Assembly (NCBI GenBank): GCA_944387055.1
Contig: CALXDL010000063.1
Location: 1 to 64,000, forward strand
Length of the DNA stretch: 64,000 nucleotides
DNA from: an uncultured Oscillospiraceae bacterium
Lineage (GTDB): Bacteria; Bacillota; Clostridia; Oscillospirales; Oscillospiraceae
Direction of reading: 5' to 3'
Shown: piece by piece, positions 16,646 to 24,705 of the stretch
Numbering within the stretch: the stretch's first letter is position 1
Layout: every line of letters starts with the position of its first letter
The notes under the pieces: generated by a model
What the model was told of the DNA's origin: nothing
The model's input: the letters and a program-made list of their open reading frames with translations, nothing else
The model's database searches: none
Translations under genes and position numbers: made by a program

Positions 16646-16687
16646 ATTTTTTTGGAAAAATATCCTTTTGCAAGGAGCGTGTACAGC

Positions 16688-17302
16688 ATGAGCGACGAGA
16701 TGCGGACTTTTGGCTATCTCTGCCCCGCATGTAAGCAGACCGTGATGGGCACCCGGTCCGTTTTTGCTTTAGAGGCATCCAATGCGGAGGTGGAGTGCGC
16801 CTGCGGAAAGTCTGCCCTACGGGCGGACTTCGATGGAGAACGGTATCGTTTGGCGGTCCCCTGCGGTCTGTGCGGAGAGACGCACGAAGCGGTTTGCCAG
16901 CCGGATCAGGTGCTCCACGGAGCCACCGCCCTGGCCTGCCCCAAGACGCGCCAGTTCTGCTGTTTCATCGGGCCGGAAGGCACAGTGGAGAAGCATCTGC
17001 GGGAACTGGCCATCCTGGCTGAGAAGGAACAGCAGCAGGCGGAACAAGAGGGCGAAGAGGCCTTCTTGGACAACGTCATCATGTACGAAGTCCTCTCCGA
17101 GCTCAAAGAGATCGCCGCCCGCCCCGGCGGAGTCACCTGTGCCTGCGGCAGCAGCCGGTACGGCGTCGAGATCCGCCGTTCCTCCGTGGATCTGATCTGC
17201 CGGGACTGCGGGGCCAAGCTGCGCATCCCTGCCGCTACAGACAGTGACCTGGATGATCTGTGCTGCCATTGGAAGCTGGTCATCCCCGGGAAGCGGGCGT
17301 GA
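16688..17302 (+). CDS. hypothetical cysteine-rich, zinc-ribbon-like protein
   Basis: A 204-residue soluble protein. It has five Cys pairs of zinc-knuckle type: CPAC near residue 13, CAC, CGLC, CAC and CRDC near the C-terminus. A glutamine/glutamate-rich helical middle follows LAILAEKEQQQ. The start at 16688 is chosen because AAGGAG lies ten bases upstream and a promoter lies just before; the open frame extends upstream to 16523, but that part reads as noncoding. No function is recognised. It could bind zinc or nucleic acid. It is flanked by hairpins and seems monocistronic. Confidence 0.7.
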   Translation: MSDEMRTFGYLCPACKQTVMGTRSVFALEASNAEVECACGKSALRADFDGERYRLAVPCGLCGETHEAVCQPDQVLHGATALACPKTRQFCCFIGPEGTVEKHLRELAILAEKEQQQAEQEGEEAFLDNVIMYEVLSELKEIAARPGGVTCACGSSRYGVEIRRSSVDLICRDCGAKLRIPAATDSDLDDLCCHWKLVIPGKRA

Positions 17303-17312
17303 TCGTGCGGCT

Positions 17313-17343
17313 GGCGGCGGGGACATGGACAGTCCCCGCCGCC
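17313..17343 (+). terminator. terminator-like hairpin before the CDF gene
   Basis: GGCGGCGGGGAC (17313-17324) pairs with GTCCCCGCCGCC (17332-17343) around seven bases. The T-tract is weak, so it may only partly stop transcription into the CDF gene. Confidence 0.6.
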
Positions 17344-17392
17344 TCTTGGTGCCTGCATCCCGAACGGTCCAGAACAGAAAGGAGTTGACGCC

Positions 17393-18556
17393 ATGATCTC
17401 TCTGTTGGCGCATATCTTCATCAAGGAGGAAGGTCAGGAGGAGGACGCTCTTCGCAGGGCCTATGGCACGCTCTGCGGTGCTGTGGGGATCCTTTTGAAC
17501 GTTTTGCTCTTCGCTGGGAAAGCCTTCGCCGGTGTGGTATCCGGCTCTATCGCCATCACCGCGGACGCGTTCAATAACCTCTCTGACGCCGGATCCTCGT
17601 TCGTGACGCTGCTCGGCTTCCAATTGGCAGGTCAGAAGCCGGATCCTCAGCATCCCTTTGGCCACGGCCGCATAGAATATCTCTCCGGTCTCGGTGTGGC
17701 TGTGCTGATCTTACTGATGGGCCTGGAACTGGCCGGCTCCTCCATCGAGAAGATCTTACATCCCGCGCCTGTGGACTCCAGCCCCCTCGTGTTGGGCATC
17801 CTATGTGCCTCGATCGCAGTGAAGACCTATATGTGGGCCTACAACCGCCGTATCGGCAAACGGCTCCACTCCCCCGCCATGGAAGCCACCGCAGCGGACA
17901 GTCTCAGCGACTGTCTCGCCACCGCGGCGGTCCTCATCGCCACGGTGATCGGTCATTCCACAGGTCTGATGATCGATGGCTGGTGCGGCATCTTGGTGGC
18001 GGCCTTCATCCTCTGGTCCGGCTTCGGCGCTGTCAAGGATACGCTGGATCCACTGCTGGGCTCGCCGCCCACGGCGGAATTCGTCGGCCGCATCCGCCAT
18101 CTGGTGATGGCCCATAAGAGCATCATCGGCATCCACGATCTCATCGTCCACGATTATGGACCGGGGCGGGTCATGATCTCCCTCCATGCCGAAGTCTCCG
18201 CAGCAGAAAACGTCATGGACATCCACGACGAGATCGACAACATCGAAAAAGAACTCAAGGAGAAGCTTGGCTGCGAGGCCGTCATCCACATGGATCCCAT
18301 CGTCACTGACGACGGGATCACCGAGCAGACGCGGCAAAAGGTGACGGTCCTGGTCCATTGCATCGACGATGCCATCAGTATCCATGATTTCCGCATGGTC
18401 TCGGGCCCTTCTCACACCAATTTGATCTTCGACGCGGTGGTCCCCTTCAAGTTCCGCCTCTCTGACGCAGAGGTGGAGCAGAAGATCCAAGCGGCTGTGC
18501 GTACCCTGGACGGGAACTATTTCGCCGTCGTGAACGTGGAACGCTCTTATACATGA
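17393..18556 (+). CDS. cation diffusion facilitator (CDF) metal exporter
   Basis: A 387-residue CDF transporter. Six membrane helices are suggested between residues 20 and 215, with metal-site residues in ADAFNNLSDAGSS (helix 2) and TAADSLSDCLATA (helix 5), the Asp-rich variant seen in manganese, iron and zinc CDF exporters. HPFGHGRIEYLSGL is the conserved loop after helix 3. The cytoplasmic region is longer than usual: after the normal C-terminal dimerisation domain, ending near HMDPI, about 80 residues follow that look like a second such domain. AAGGAG lies eight bases before the ATG. It should export a divalent metal using the proton gradient; the metal is not certain. Confidence 0.88.
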   Translation: MISLLAHIFIKEEGQEEDALRRAYGTLCGAVGILLNVLLFAGKAFAGVVSGSIAITADAFNNLSDAGSSFVTLLGFQLAGQKPDPQHPFGHGRIEYLSGLGVAVLILLMGLELAGSSIEKILHPAPVDSSPLVLGILCASIAVKTYMWAYNRRIGKRLHSPAMEATAADSLSDCLATAAVLIATVIGHSTGLMIDGWCGILVAAFILWSGFGAVKDTLDPLLGSPPTAEFVGRIRHLVMAHKSIIGIHDLIVHDYGPGRVMISLHAEVSAAENVMDIHDEIDNIEKELKEKLGCEAVIHMDPIVTDDGITEQTRQKVTVLVHCIDDAISIHDFRMVSGPSHTNLIFDAVVPFKFRLSDAEVEQKIQAAVRTLDGNYFAVVNVERSYT

Positions 18557-18578
18557 TCGGTCAGGAACTGATCCTTGG

Positions 18579-18609
18579 ACGGCGCGGGGATGCCCGCGCC
18601 GTCTTTTTT
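18579..18609 (+). terminator. intrinsic terminator after the CDF gene
   Basis: ACGGCGCGGG and CCCGCGCCGT form a ten-base stem with a GATG loop, followed by CTTTTTT. It separates the CDF gene from spoVAD. Confidence 0.85.
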
Positions 18610-18760
18610 CGCCCAGGGCCTCGTGTCAAGCGTGCGATCGGCTCCGATGGCCGCCCCTTCCCAGATCGTCCCTGCTCCGCCTCCAGCTTGCAGCCGACAT
18701 CATATTTCCCCTGTGTCTGGGCAAGCTATGGAAAATCCATCACGACGAGGTGGCACATCC

Positions 18761-19774
18761 ATGAACGATAAGCATCTGGGCCGGCAGACCGTAGCCCTGC
18801 AGGACCCGCCCTCCGTCCTGGCTTTTTCCAACATCGGCGGGAAATTCGAGAGCCAAGGTCCCCTGGCCGGTTCCTTCGACGAGCTGGAGCAGGATTCCTT
18901 TTTCGGTCAAAAGACTTGGGAAAAAGCAGAGTCTGTCATGCAGAAGCGCGTACTCGAGCGCGCTCTCCAAAAGGCCGGGCTGCAGTCATCGGATCTTGAT
19001 TATATCTTTGCCGGAGATCTTTTGAACCAATGCATCGGTTCCTCGTTCGGGCTCCGCGGCTCTGACATCCCGTTCTTTGGCCTGTACGGTGCCTGCTCCA
19101 CCATGGGTGAGTCCCTGGCACTGGCAGCCCTCATCATCGACGGCGGTTTTGCCCGGAAGGCGGCCGCTGTGACCTCTTCCCACTTCTGCACCGCCGAGCG
19201 GCAGTACCGGATGCCTGTCCCCTATGGCAGCCAGCGTCCTCCCACCGCGCAATGGACTGCCACTGCAGCTGGCTGCACCATCCTGGGAGACAGCGGCCCC
19301 GGCCCCTATGTGACCCATGTGACCTGCGGCAAGATCGTGGACAAGGGCATCACGGACGCGAACAACATGGGCGCGGCCATGGCTCCCGCCGCCTATGATA
19401 CGCTCTCCGCCTTTTTCCGGGACACAGGTACGGCGCCCGGCGACTATGATCTGATCATCACAGGTGACCTGGGCGAGCTGGGCCATTCCATCGTCCGGGA
19501 CTTTTTCCATCAAGACGGTGTAGACCTGCCCGCTTTCCAAGACTGCGGGATGCTGCTCTACGACCGCAAAGCCCAAGATATGCACGCCGGAGCCTCTGGC
19601 TGCGGCTGCGCGGCCTCTGTGCTCAACGGATATCTGTTGTCCGGCCTGCGGCAGGGCACCTGGAAGCGGATCCTCTTCGCACCTACCGGCGCGCTCCTCT
19701 CCCCTGTCTCCTCCTGCCAGGGGGAATCCATCCCCGGCATCTGTCATGCGCTCTGCCTGTGCGCGGAGAAGTGA
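18761..19774 (+). CDS. spoVAD: stage V sporulation protein AD
   Basis: A 337-residue protein with the thiolase-like fold of SpoVAD and the family's usual length. Characteristic stretches are SVLAFSNIGGKFE at the start, LNQCIGSSFGLR, GLYGACSTMGESLA and SSHFCTAERQ. SpoVAD is a soluble subunit of the SpoVA channel that moves dipicolinic acid into the developing spore and binds it directly. The start at 18761 has GAGGTGG seven bases upstream; the open frame extends back to 18575, but that part includes the terminator. The usual upstream partner spoVAC is not here: a CDF gene and a terminator precede it. Confidence 0.9.
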   Translation: MNDKHLGRQTVALQDPPSVLAFSNIGGKFESQGPLAGSFDELEQDSFFGQKTWEKAESVMQKRVLERALQKAGLQSSDLDYIFAGDLLNQCIGSSFGLRGSDIPFFGLYGACSTMGESLALAALIIDGGFARKAAAVTSSHFCTAERQYRMPVPYGSQRPPTAQWTATAAGCTILGDSGPGPYVTHVTCGKIVDKGITDANNMGAAMAPAAYDTLSAFFRDTGTAPGDYDLIITGDLGELGHSIVRDFFHQDGVDLPAFQDCGMLLYDRKAQDMHAGASGCGCAASVLNGYLLSGLRQGTWKRILFAPTGALLSPVSSCQGESIPGICHALCLCAEK

Positions 19775-19841
19775 CGCCACAGACGATGCATAGCTCCTGC
19801 CTCATTGGCAAATACTGACGAAAACGCAACGGGAGGCTTGT

Positions 19842-20198
19842 ATGGAATATCTCAACGCGTTCCTCTGCGGCGGGCTCCTCTGTGCCGTCGGCCAAGTGCT
19901 CATCGATAAGACTACGCTCACGCCCGCTCGGATCTTGACCGGCTATGTGGTGGCCGGTGTGCTCCTGAGCGCCTTGGGCCTTTATGAGCCCATCGTCCAA
20001 TGGGGCGGCGCAGGCGCCACGGTCCCCCTGACAGGTTTTGGCCATTCTCTGGCCAAAGGTGTGCGGAAAGCCGTGGCGGAACAGGGATGGCTGGGCGTCT
20101 TCACCGGAGGCCTGAGCGCTACCGCGGGCGGTATCGCCGCAGCTGTAGTGGCCGGCGTGCTGATGGCCATCTTTTTCCGCCCAGGCGATAAACGCTGA
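19842..20198 (+). CDS. spoVAE: stage V sporulation protein AE
   Basis: A 118-residue membrane protein of the normal length for SpoVAE (SpoVAEb). It begins MEYLNAFLCGGLLCAVGQVLID, a family hallmark, and has about three to four hydrophobic segments and a short Lys/Arg tail. It forms part of the SpoVA dipicolinate channel in the inner spore membrane. It follows spoVAD by 67 bases and shares its transcript, as in other spore formers. Confidence 0.9.
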   Translation: MEYLNAFLCGGLLCAVGQVLIDKTTLTPARILTGYVVAGVLLSALGLYEPIVQWGGAGATVPLTGFGHSLAKGVRKAVAEQGWLGVFTGGLSATAGGIAAAVVAGVLMAIFFRPGDKR

Positions 20199-20212
20199 CC
20201 ACTTTTTCTATC

Positions 20213-20255
20213 CACGAGTCCGGGGCCCGTCTTCACGACAGGTCCCGGACTCGTG
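20213..20255 (+). terminator. terminator after spoVAE
   Basis: CACGAGTCCGGG (20213-20224) pairs with CCCGGACTCGTG (20244-20255). The downstream T content is modest (TTCGCTGGACCGTTTTCG). Confidence 0.7.
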
Positions 20256-20361
20256 TTCGCTGGACCGTTTTCGTTTTGTCACCGTTTTGTTCTTCTTTCT
20301 CCGAAGGGGGACTGATATACTGGGTCCTACCAGAATCTTCGACAGAAAGGAACATCCTGTT

Positions 20362-21606
20362 ATGCGCCGCATGACCACGTTGCTTCTCTCTCTGCTGTTG
20401 CTGCTCTCCCTGACCGCCTGCGGGCAGGGAGGACCCTCCGGTGGCCTGATCGGAGATGAGGCCGGCCCTCCGGCTGAGACGCCTCCGGAAGATGAGGCCC
20501 CGGAGGTACCAGACCCAGAGCCGTATCTCATCCTGGACCCCACCGTGATGCCAGAGGGCGGCGTCCGGGACGGCGTGACCTATGTGGCCTATAATGGCAT
20601 CGTGGAGCATCTGTTCTTCCACCCAGTGGTGGCTTATCCGGAACTGGCCTTTGACGGGGATGCCCAGGACAACGGCATAGATGACTACATGGTGACCGCA
20701 GATGAATACCGCAAGATCCTCCAGAGCGTCTACGACAAAGGCTACGTACTGGTGGACATCGGCGATGTCTGGAGCGAGACCACCGGCGAGGATGGGCAGC
20801 CTAAGATGGTGAAGGACACCCTCTACCTGCCGGAGGGCAAAAAGCCCCTGATCCTCTCCTACGACGACACCAACTACTACGACTATATGCTGGCCAACGG
20901 CTTCACCTACAAGCTGATCCTCGGCGAGGACGGCAAGATCGCCTCCTGGGGCAAAGACCCCCAGGGCAACGAGGTGGTCAGCCGGGCCCTGGACGCCATC
21001 CCCATCCTGGACAAGTTCGTGGAGGAGCACCCGGATTTTTCCCCCTTCGGCGCCAAAGGCTGCCTGAGCCTGACAGGTTATGCGGGCATCCTGGGCTACC
21101 GCACCCAGACGGACACGAAGAGCTGGACTGCCGCCCAGGAAGCTGTCCGCCAGAAGGAGATCGACGCGGTGAAGCCCATCATCGCAGAGCTCAAGCGGAC
21201 TGGCTGGACCTTCGGCAGCCACACCTGGGGCCACATCCGCCTGGGCAGCAAGAGCCTGGAGACCATCCAGGCGGACACCCAGCGGTGGTTCGACGAGGTG
21301 GGCAGTCTGGTGGGCCCCACTACCATATTGTTCTATCCTCACGGGGAGCGGCCTGACGGCAATGACTGGCAGGATACTGGTCCCGTGTTCCGGTATCTCC
21401 AGAGCCAGGGCTTCCGGGTGTTCTGCTCCGTGGGCATCGAGAGCTTCAGTTACATCAAGAAGGATATCTGTGGGGTCATCTGCGACCGGCTCCATCCGGA
21501 CGGTATCACCCTGCGTTATGCGCGGGACCGGTACTTGCAATTTTACGACGCCAAGGATATCATGGATATGGACGTACGCCCCCAGCGGGGGACCAACTGG
21601 TCGTGA
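20362..21606 (+). CDS. polysaccharide deacetylase family lipoprotein
   Basis: A 414-residue exported protein. Residues 1-20 are a signal peptide with the lipobox LTAC, followed by a Pro/Glu/Gly-rich linker. The catalytic NodB-like domain shows SYDDTN, equivalent to the TFDDG motif that supplies the catalytic and one metal-binding Asp, and SHTWGH, the His-x3-His metal motif. It probably deacetylates peptidoglycan or another envelope glycan. AGAAAGGA lies ten bases before the ATG at 20362; the frame is open from 20287. An extended -10-like TGATATACT is seen near 20313-20321. No partner gene defines its substrate. Confidence 0.85.
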   Translation: MRRMTTLLLSLLLLLSLTACGQGGPSGGLIGDEAGPPAETPPEDEAPEVPDPEPYLILDPTVMPEGGVRDGVTYVAYNGIVEHLFFHPVVAYPELAFDGDAQDNGIDDYMVTADEYRKILQSVYDKGYVLVDIGDVWSETTGEDGQPKMVKDTLYLPEGKKPLILSYDDTNYYDYMLANGFTYKLILGEDGKIASWGKDPQGNEVVSRALDAIPILDKFVEEHPDFSPFGAKGCLSLTGYAGILGYRTQTDTKSWTAAQEAVRQKEIDAVKPIIAELKRTGWTFGSHTWGHIRLGSKSLETIQADTQRWFDEVGSLVGPTTILFYPHGERPDGNDWQDTGPVFRYLQSQGFRVFCSVGIESFSYIKKDICGVICDRLHPDGITLRYARDRYLQFYDAKDIMDMDVRPQRGTNWS

Positions 21607-21661
21607 GCAGGAGCTGGAAGCGATCTGCCTGCGCTTGTTTCCATGAAAGGAGCCTGGACCT

Positions 21662-22054
21662 ATGACCCGTGAAGAATTGAAGGCCACAGCCATCGCCATG
21701 CTGGACCGGGCCTATATCCCCTACTCGCACTTCCCTGTAGGCGCCGCGCTGGAGTGCAGTGACGGCACCGTATTCACCGGCTGCAACATCGAGAACGCTG
21801 CCTTCGGCCCTACCATCTGCGCCGAGCGGACGGCGGTGGCCAAAGCGGTCAGCGAGGGACATCGGGATCTCGTCCGCATCGTCATCGCCGGCCGCAGCAA
21901 GGACTTCTGTGTCCCCTGCGGCACCTGCCGCCAAGTCCTGCGGGAGTTCGCCCCAGACATGGAGATCATCTGTCTCAACAGTGCTGGGGAGGAACGGACC
22001 TTCACCCTATCGGAGCTGCTTCCCCACAGTTTCGGACCGGAGTATCTGCTGTGA
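21662..22054 (+). CDS. cdd: cytidine deaminase
   Basis: A 130-residue tetrameric-type cytidine deaminase. The zinc site is made of CAERTA, with the catalytic Glu, and the PCGTCRQ motif. NIENAAF matches the substrate-binding segment. It deaminates cytidine and deoxycytidine to uridine forms in pyrimidine salvage. The stop codon overlaps the start of a small gene downstream (22051), so the two are probably coupled. Confidence 0.93.
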   Translation: MTREELKATAIAMLDRAYIPYSHFPVGAALECSDGTVFTGCNIENAAFGPTICAERTAVAKAVSEGHRDLVRIVIAGRSKDFCVPCGTCRQVLREFAPDMEIICLNSAGEERTFTLSELLPHSFGPEYLL

Positions 22055-22314
22055 TGCCGACCCGGGATGAGATTGCCGCCTGCCTCGATGCCGCGCCAGA
22101 GGACGATTTGTACGTCCTGGAACTGGAGCCCATGGCATATGGATGCGGGGAGCTCCTGGACCCGCCCCGGGTATGGGTGTTGACGGAGGACCAGAGCGGG
22201 ACGCGCTCCTCCTGCTGCATCGCCGCCGCCAGGGTCAAAGCCCTTGAGCTCGCTGCCGGCGGCACCTGCCAGCGCGCAGATCTGCACGACTTGAATGAAG
22301 GCCGCCGGTGCTGA
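22051..22314 (+). CDS. small hypothetical protein coupled to cdd
   Basis: An 87-residue frame beginning at GTG 22051, or at ATG 22054, which overlaps the cdd stop. The product is soluble, acidic at the N-terminus, with five cysteines including a CC pair and a C-terminal Cys. Codon use is GC-rich like its neighbours, and the gene ends inside a strong terminator, so it fits an operon with cdd. No family is recognised; confidence is moderate because nothing but context and codon use supports it. Confidence 0.5.
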   Translation: MMPTRDEIAACLDAAPEDDLYVLELEPMAYGCGELLDPPRVWVLTEDQSGTRSSCCIAAARVKALELAAGGTCQRADLHDLNEGRRC

Positions 22315-22329
22315 CGCACCGGCGGCCTT
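22298..22329. terminator. bidirectional terminator between the cdd operon and the acetyltransferase gene
   Basis: A 13-base stem, AAGGCCGCCGGTG with its complement, and a six-base loop separate two convergent genes. On the plus strand GCCTTTTC follows. It overlaps the stop codon of the small gene at 22314. Confidence 0.8.
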
Positions 22330-22336
22330 CGCCTTT

Positions 22337-23740
22337 TCATACCAGCTTTTCGAAATAGAAGAACGTCTCATCCTCGCCCTTTTTCCGCATGCAGGAAGAG
22401 AGCATCTTGAAAGACGCCTCGTTCTCCTTGTAACACTTGGCCACCACCCGGGATAGATGGACTTTGTACAAGCCCCAATCCGCCACGGCAGCGAAAGCCT
22501 CCGTGCCGTATCCTTGCCCGGCATAGGCCTTGTCGATGCGGCAGCCCAGTTCCGCGCTGCCCCGACAGTCGAAGCGGTAGAGGACCGCTTCTCCGATGAG
22601 CTTGCCCTCTGACCGGATCGCGAAATTCACTGCCTGCCGGTTCTGGAAATCCCGGCTGGCTACTTCGAAGAAGCTCCGCTCTTCCACAGGAGCGCCAAGG
22701 CCTCCCACATCGTCGTACCCCCACCAGCGGTTGCGGTCACTGTCCAGCACCAGCGCGTTATAGGCCGGGATGTCTGCTTCCGTGAGGGCGGAGAGCGTCA
22801 GCCGTTGGGTCTTGAGCTCTGGGATAGCCTGCACATGGCGCAGCAGCTCGTTCTGCGGCTCGAAGCAATACTTCGGCGCCAGCTTGGCAGGGCCGTATTG
22901 CAGCTTGGAGGTCCGAAGGCCCCGATCGGCCGCGTCATCCTCCCGGTCGATCCATTGGCAGCCTTCGCCGAACGCATCTGCGAACGCCTGGACCAGCGTC
23001 GGATATACGCCCGTATAAGAGTAGAGTGCTTTCTCGATATGGATGATCAAAGTCTCTCCGCATTTTTCGGCCAGTGAGAGGGCGATGAGCTTCTCCCCGT
23101 CGAACATGCCGCCCGTCAGGAAGTAGGGCTTGCCCACCAGGCGCAGCATCTCCTGCGCCAGCTTCAGCTCATCGCGGGCCTTGGCATTGTCCCCCTTCGG
23201 GAACTCCGCTTCATAATCCCGCCAGAAGGTCTCGATGACGTCCGCGTCTGCCGTGGTCAGGGCACGGAACGTGGCATCCGGCCACTTGGCGCGGAATTTG
23301 TTGATATGGTTGCGCTGCCCGGAGTAGCGCCGCCCAGCGAAGAACTGCAGATCCTCCCGATAATAGACGTAATCCTGCCAGGTCCGCACATTGCTCACCC
23401 GCACATACGGGTAGCGGGCCAGGAGCATCCCCGCCTTGCAGGCAGGTACCACAGACACCATCAGCGGGATCCCCTGCTCCAGGCAGTACGCCTCGATGGC
23501 GCTGAGCGCGGCGTCCTCGTCCCCCTCAGGGCCGGGGACCGGATAGTCGAATGCCACCCGGCCGTCGATCTCATTGCGCACCACCAGACAGCCTGCGATC
23601 TCGGCCCAGGCGGGATGGAGCGACTTGCGCCACATGAGTTTGGTCCCCACGGAATATTCACACAGTCCGTAATCACAATCTGCGTAGTATCTGCGCAGCC
23701 GCGCTGCGTCTTGTTTCGTCACTGCTTTGAATCCTTGCAT
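22337..23740 (-). CDS. DUF2156-GNAT fusion protein
   Basis: A 467-residue protein with two acyltransferase-fold parts. Residues 1 to about 295 match the DUF2156/LPG-synthase C-terminal type, with the RRYSGQRNHINKF stretch and the HIEKAL core; relatives use aminoacyl-tRNA or acyl-CoA donors. Residues about 300-467 are a RimJ/RimL-type GNAT N-acetyltransferase with RLTLSALTEADI at the start and GQGYGTEAFAAVADW as the acetyl-CoA loop. The donor and acceptor are unknown. The two parts are usually separate genes, so the fusion suggests that they act on one target. The gene stands alone, with a terminator behind it. Confidence 0.8.
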   Translation of the reverse strand: MQGFKAVTKQDAARLRRYYADCDYGLCEYSVGTKLMWRKSLHPAWAEIAGCLVVRNEIDGRVAFDYPVPGPEGDEDAALSAIEAYCLEQGIPLMVSVVPACKAGMLLARYPYVRVSNVRTWQDYVYYREDLQFFAGRRYSGQRNHINKFRAKWPDATFRALTTADADVIETFWRDYEAEFPKGDNAKARDELKLAQEMLRLVGKPYFLTGGMFDGEKLIALSLAEKCGETLIIHIEKALYSYTGVYPTLVQAFADAFGEGCQWIDREDDAADRGLRTSKLQYGPAKLAPKYCFEPQNELLRHVQAIPELKTQRLTLSALTEADIPAYNALVLDSDRNRWWGYDDVGGLGAPVEERSFFEVASRDFQNRQAVNFAIRSEGKLIGEAVLYRFDCRGSAELGCRIDKAYAGQGYGTEAFAAVADWGLYKVHLSRVVAKCYKENEASFKMLSSCMRKKGEDETFFYFEKLV

Positions 23741-23943
23741 ACTTCACCTTATCCTTATCGATCCGGCCATCGGCCTCTTGGGAACGGCGGCCCTTCCACG
23801 GTCTCTCGCGTACTGCGCAACAGGACGATCCTATCCTCTACCAGGATACCCCCTGTCTGTCTCTCTATGCAGTTGCTTTTCCCACACCTTCCCAGACACG
23901 GTACACCATATCAAATCTCCCGGAAAAAAGCAAGCGTCAGCCG

Positions 23944-23972
23944 TTGACATCCCATCGCGATCCTGCTTTACT
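23944..23972 (+). promoter_or_regulatory. promoter of the maltose-acetyltransferase-like gene
   Basis: TTGACA (23944-23949) and TTTACT (23967-23972) are 17 bases apart, about 40 bases before the ATG at 24015. The rest of the gap 23741-23943 shows no gene. Confidence 0.55.
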
Positions 23973-24014
23973 GGATAGCGATCACAACGACTGGTCCAGA
24001 AAGGAGCACACGCC

Positions 24015-24623
24015 ATGACAGAGCGCGAACGGATGCTCTCCGGCAGACTGTATCACGCCGGAGATGCAGAACTGACGGCCGCACGGCTCCGAGCGAAGCG
24101 GGCGATCGAGCGGTTCAATACCATCGCCTTCGATGCCTATCAGGAGCGAGAATCCATCCTGCGGGAGCTGTTCGCCTCCCTGGGAAGAGGCTGCTGTATC
24201 GAGCCGCCGTTCCATTGTGATTACGGCAGCCAGATCGCCATAGGCGACCATTTCTTCGCCAACTATGACTGCATCTTCTTAGATGTGGCCCCCATCACCA
24301 TCGGGAACTATGGGTTCTTCGGTCCCCGCGTGTGCCTGTACACGGCCGGGCACCCGACGGTCCCAGAAGTCCGAGACCTGGATCTGGAATTCGGCACGCC
24401 CATCACCATCGGGGACAGTGTCTGGATCGGCGGCAACACTGTGGTGCTCCCCGGCGTCACCATCGGCAGCGGCACGGTGGTTGCTGCGGGCTCTGTGGTG
24501 ACGAAAGACCTGCCCGCAGGCGTCATCGCCGCCGGCTCCCCCTGCAAGGTCCTCCGCGCTCTGACGGACGAGGATCGGGCCAAGTGGGCACGGGCGCAGC
24601 AAGCTTATCGCGAGGACCGCTGA
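24015..24623 (+). CDS. maltose/galactoside O-acetyltransferase family protein
   Basis: A 202-residue hexapeptide-repeat acetyltransferase of the Maa/LacA/NodL family. The N-terminal helical cap (MTERERMLSGRLYHAGD) is typical. The left-handed helix follows, with the catalytic His in AGHPTV and the repeat run ITIGDSVWIGGNTVVLPG. It should move acetyl from acetyl-CoA to a sugar hydroxyl. AAAGGAG lies just before the start. The gene is monocistronic, and its sugar acceptor is not known. Confidence 0.9.
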   Translation: MTERERMLSGRLYHAGDAELTAARLRAKRAIERFNTIAFDAYQERESILRELFASLGRGCCIEPPFHCDYGSQIAIGDHFFANYDCIFLDVAPITIGNYGFFGPRVCLYTAGHPTVPEVRDLDLEFGTPITIGDSVWIGGNTVVLPGVTIGSGTVVAAGSVVTKDLPAGVIAAGSPCKVLRALTDEDRAKWARAQQAYREDR

Positions 24624-24642
24624 ACACGCAGTGGGAGACTTA

Positions 24643-24700
24643 GAAAGGGTCCGGGCTTCCAGCCCGGACCCTTTCTCGCCGGCGGGATGCCCCGCCGGCG
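24643..24700. terminator. double hairpin terminator between the acetyltransferase gene and mreB
   Basis: A 15-base stem, GAAAGGGTCCGGGCT (24643-24657) with its complement (24661-24675), is followed by a second stem at 24677-24700 (CGCCGGCGGG with its complement). It serves two convergent genes. Confidence 0.8.
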
Positions 24701-24705
24701 GTCGT

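Noticed and set aside
20233..21699. 488-residue minus-strand frame over the deacetylase gene
   Set aside because: The plus strand gives a lipoprotein signal and NodB-like motifs; the minus reading gives neither.
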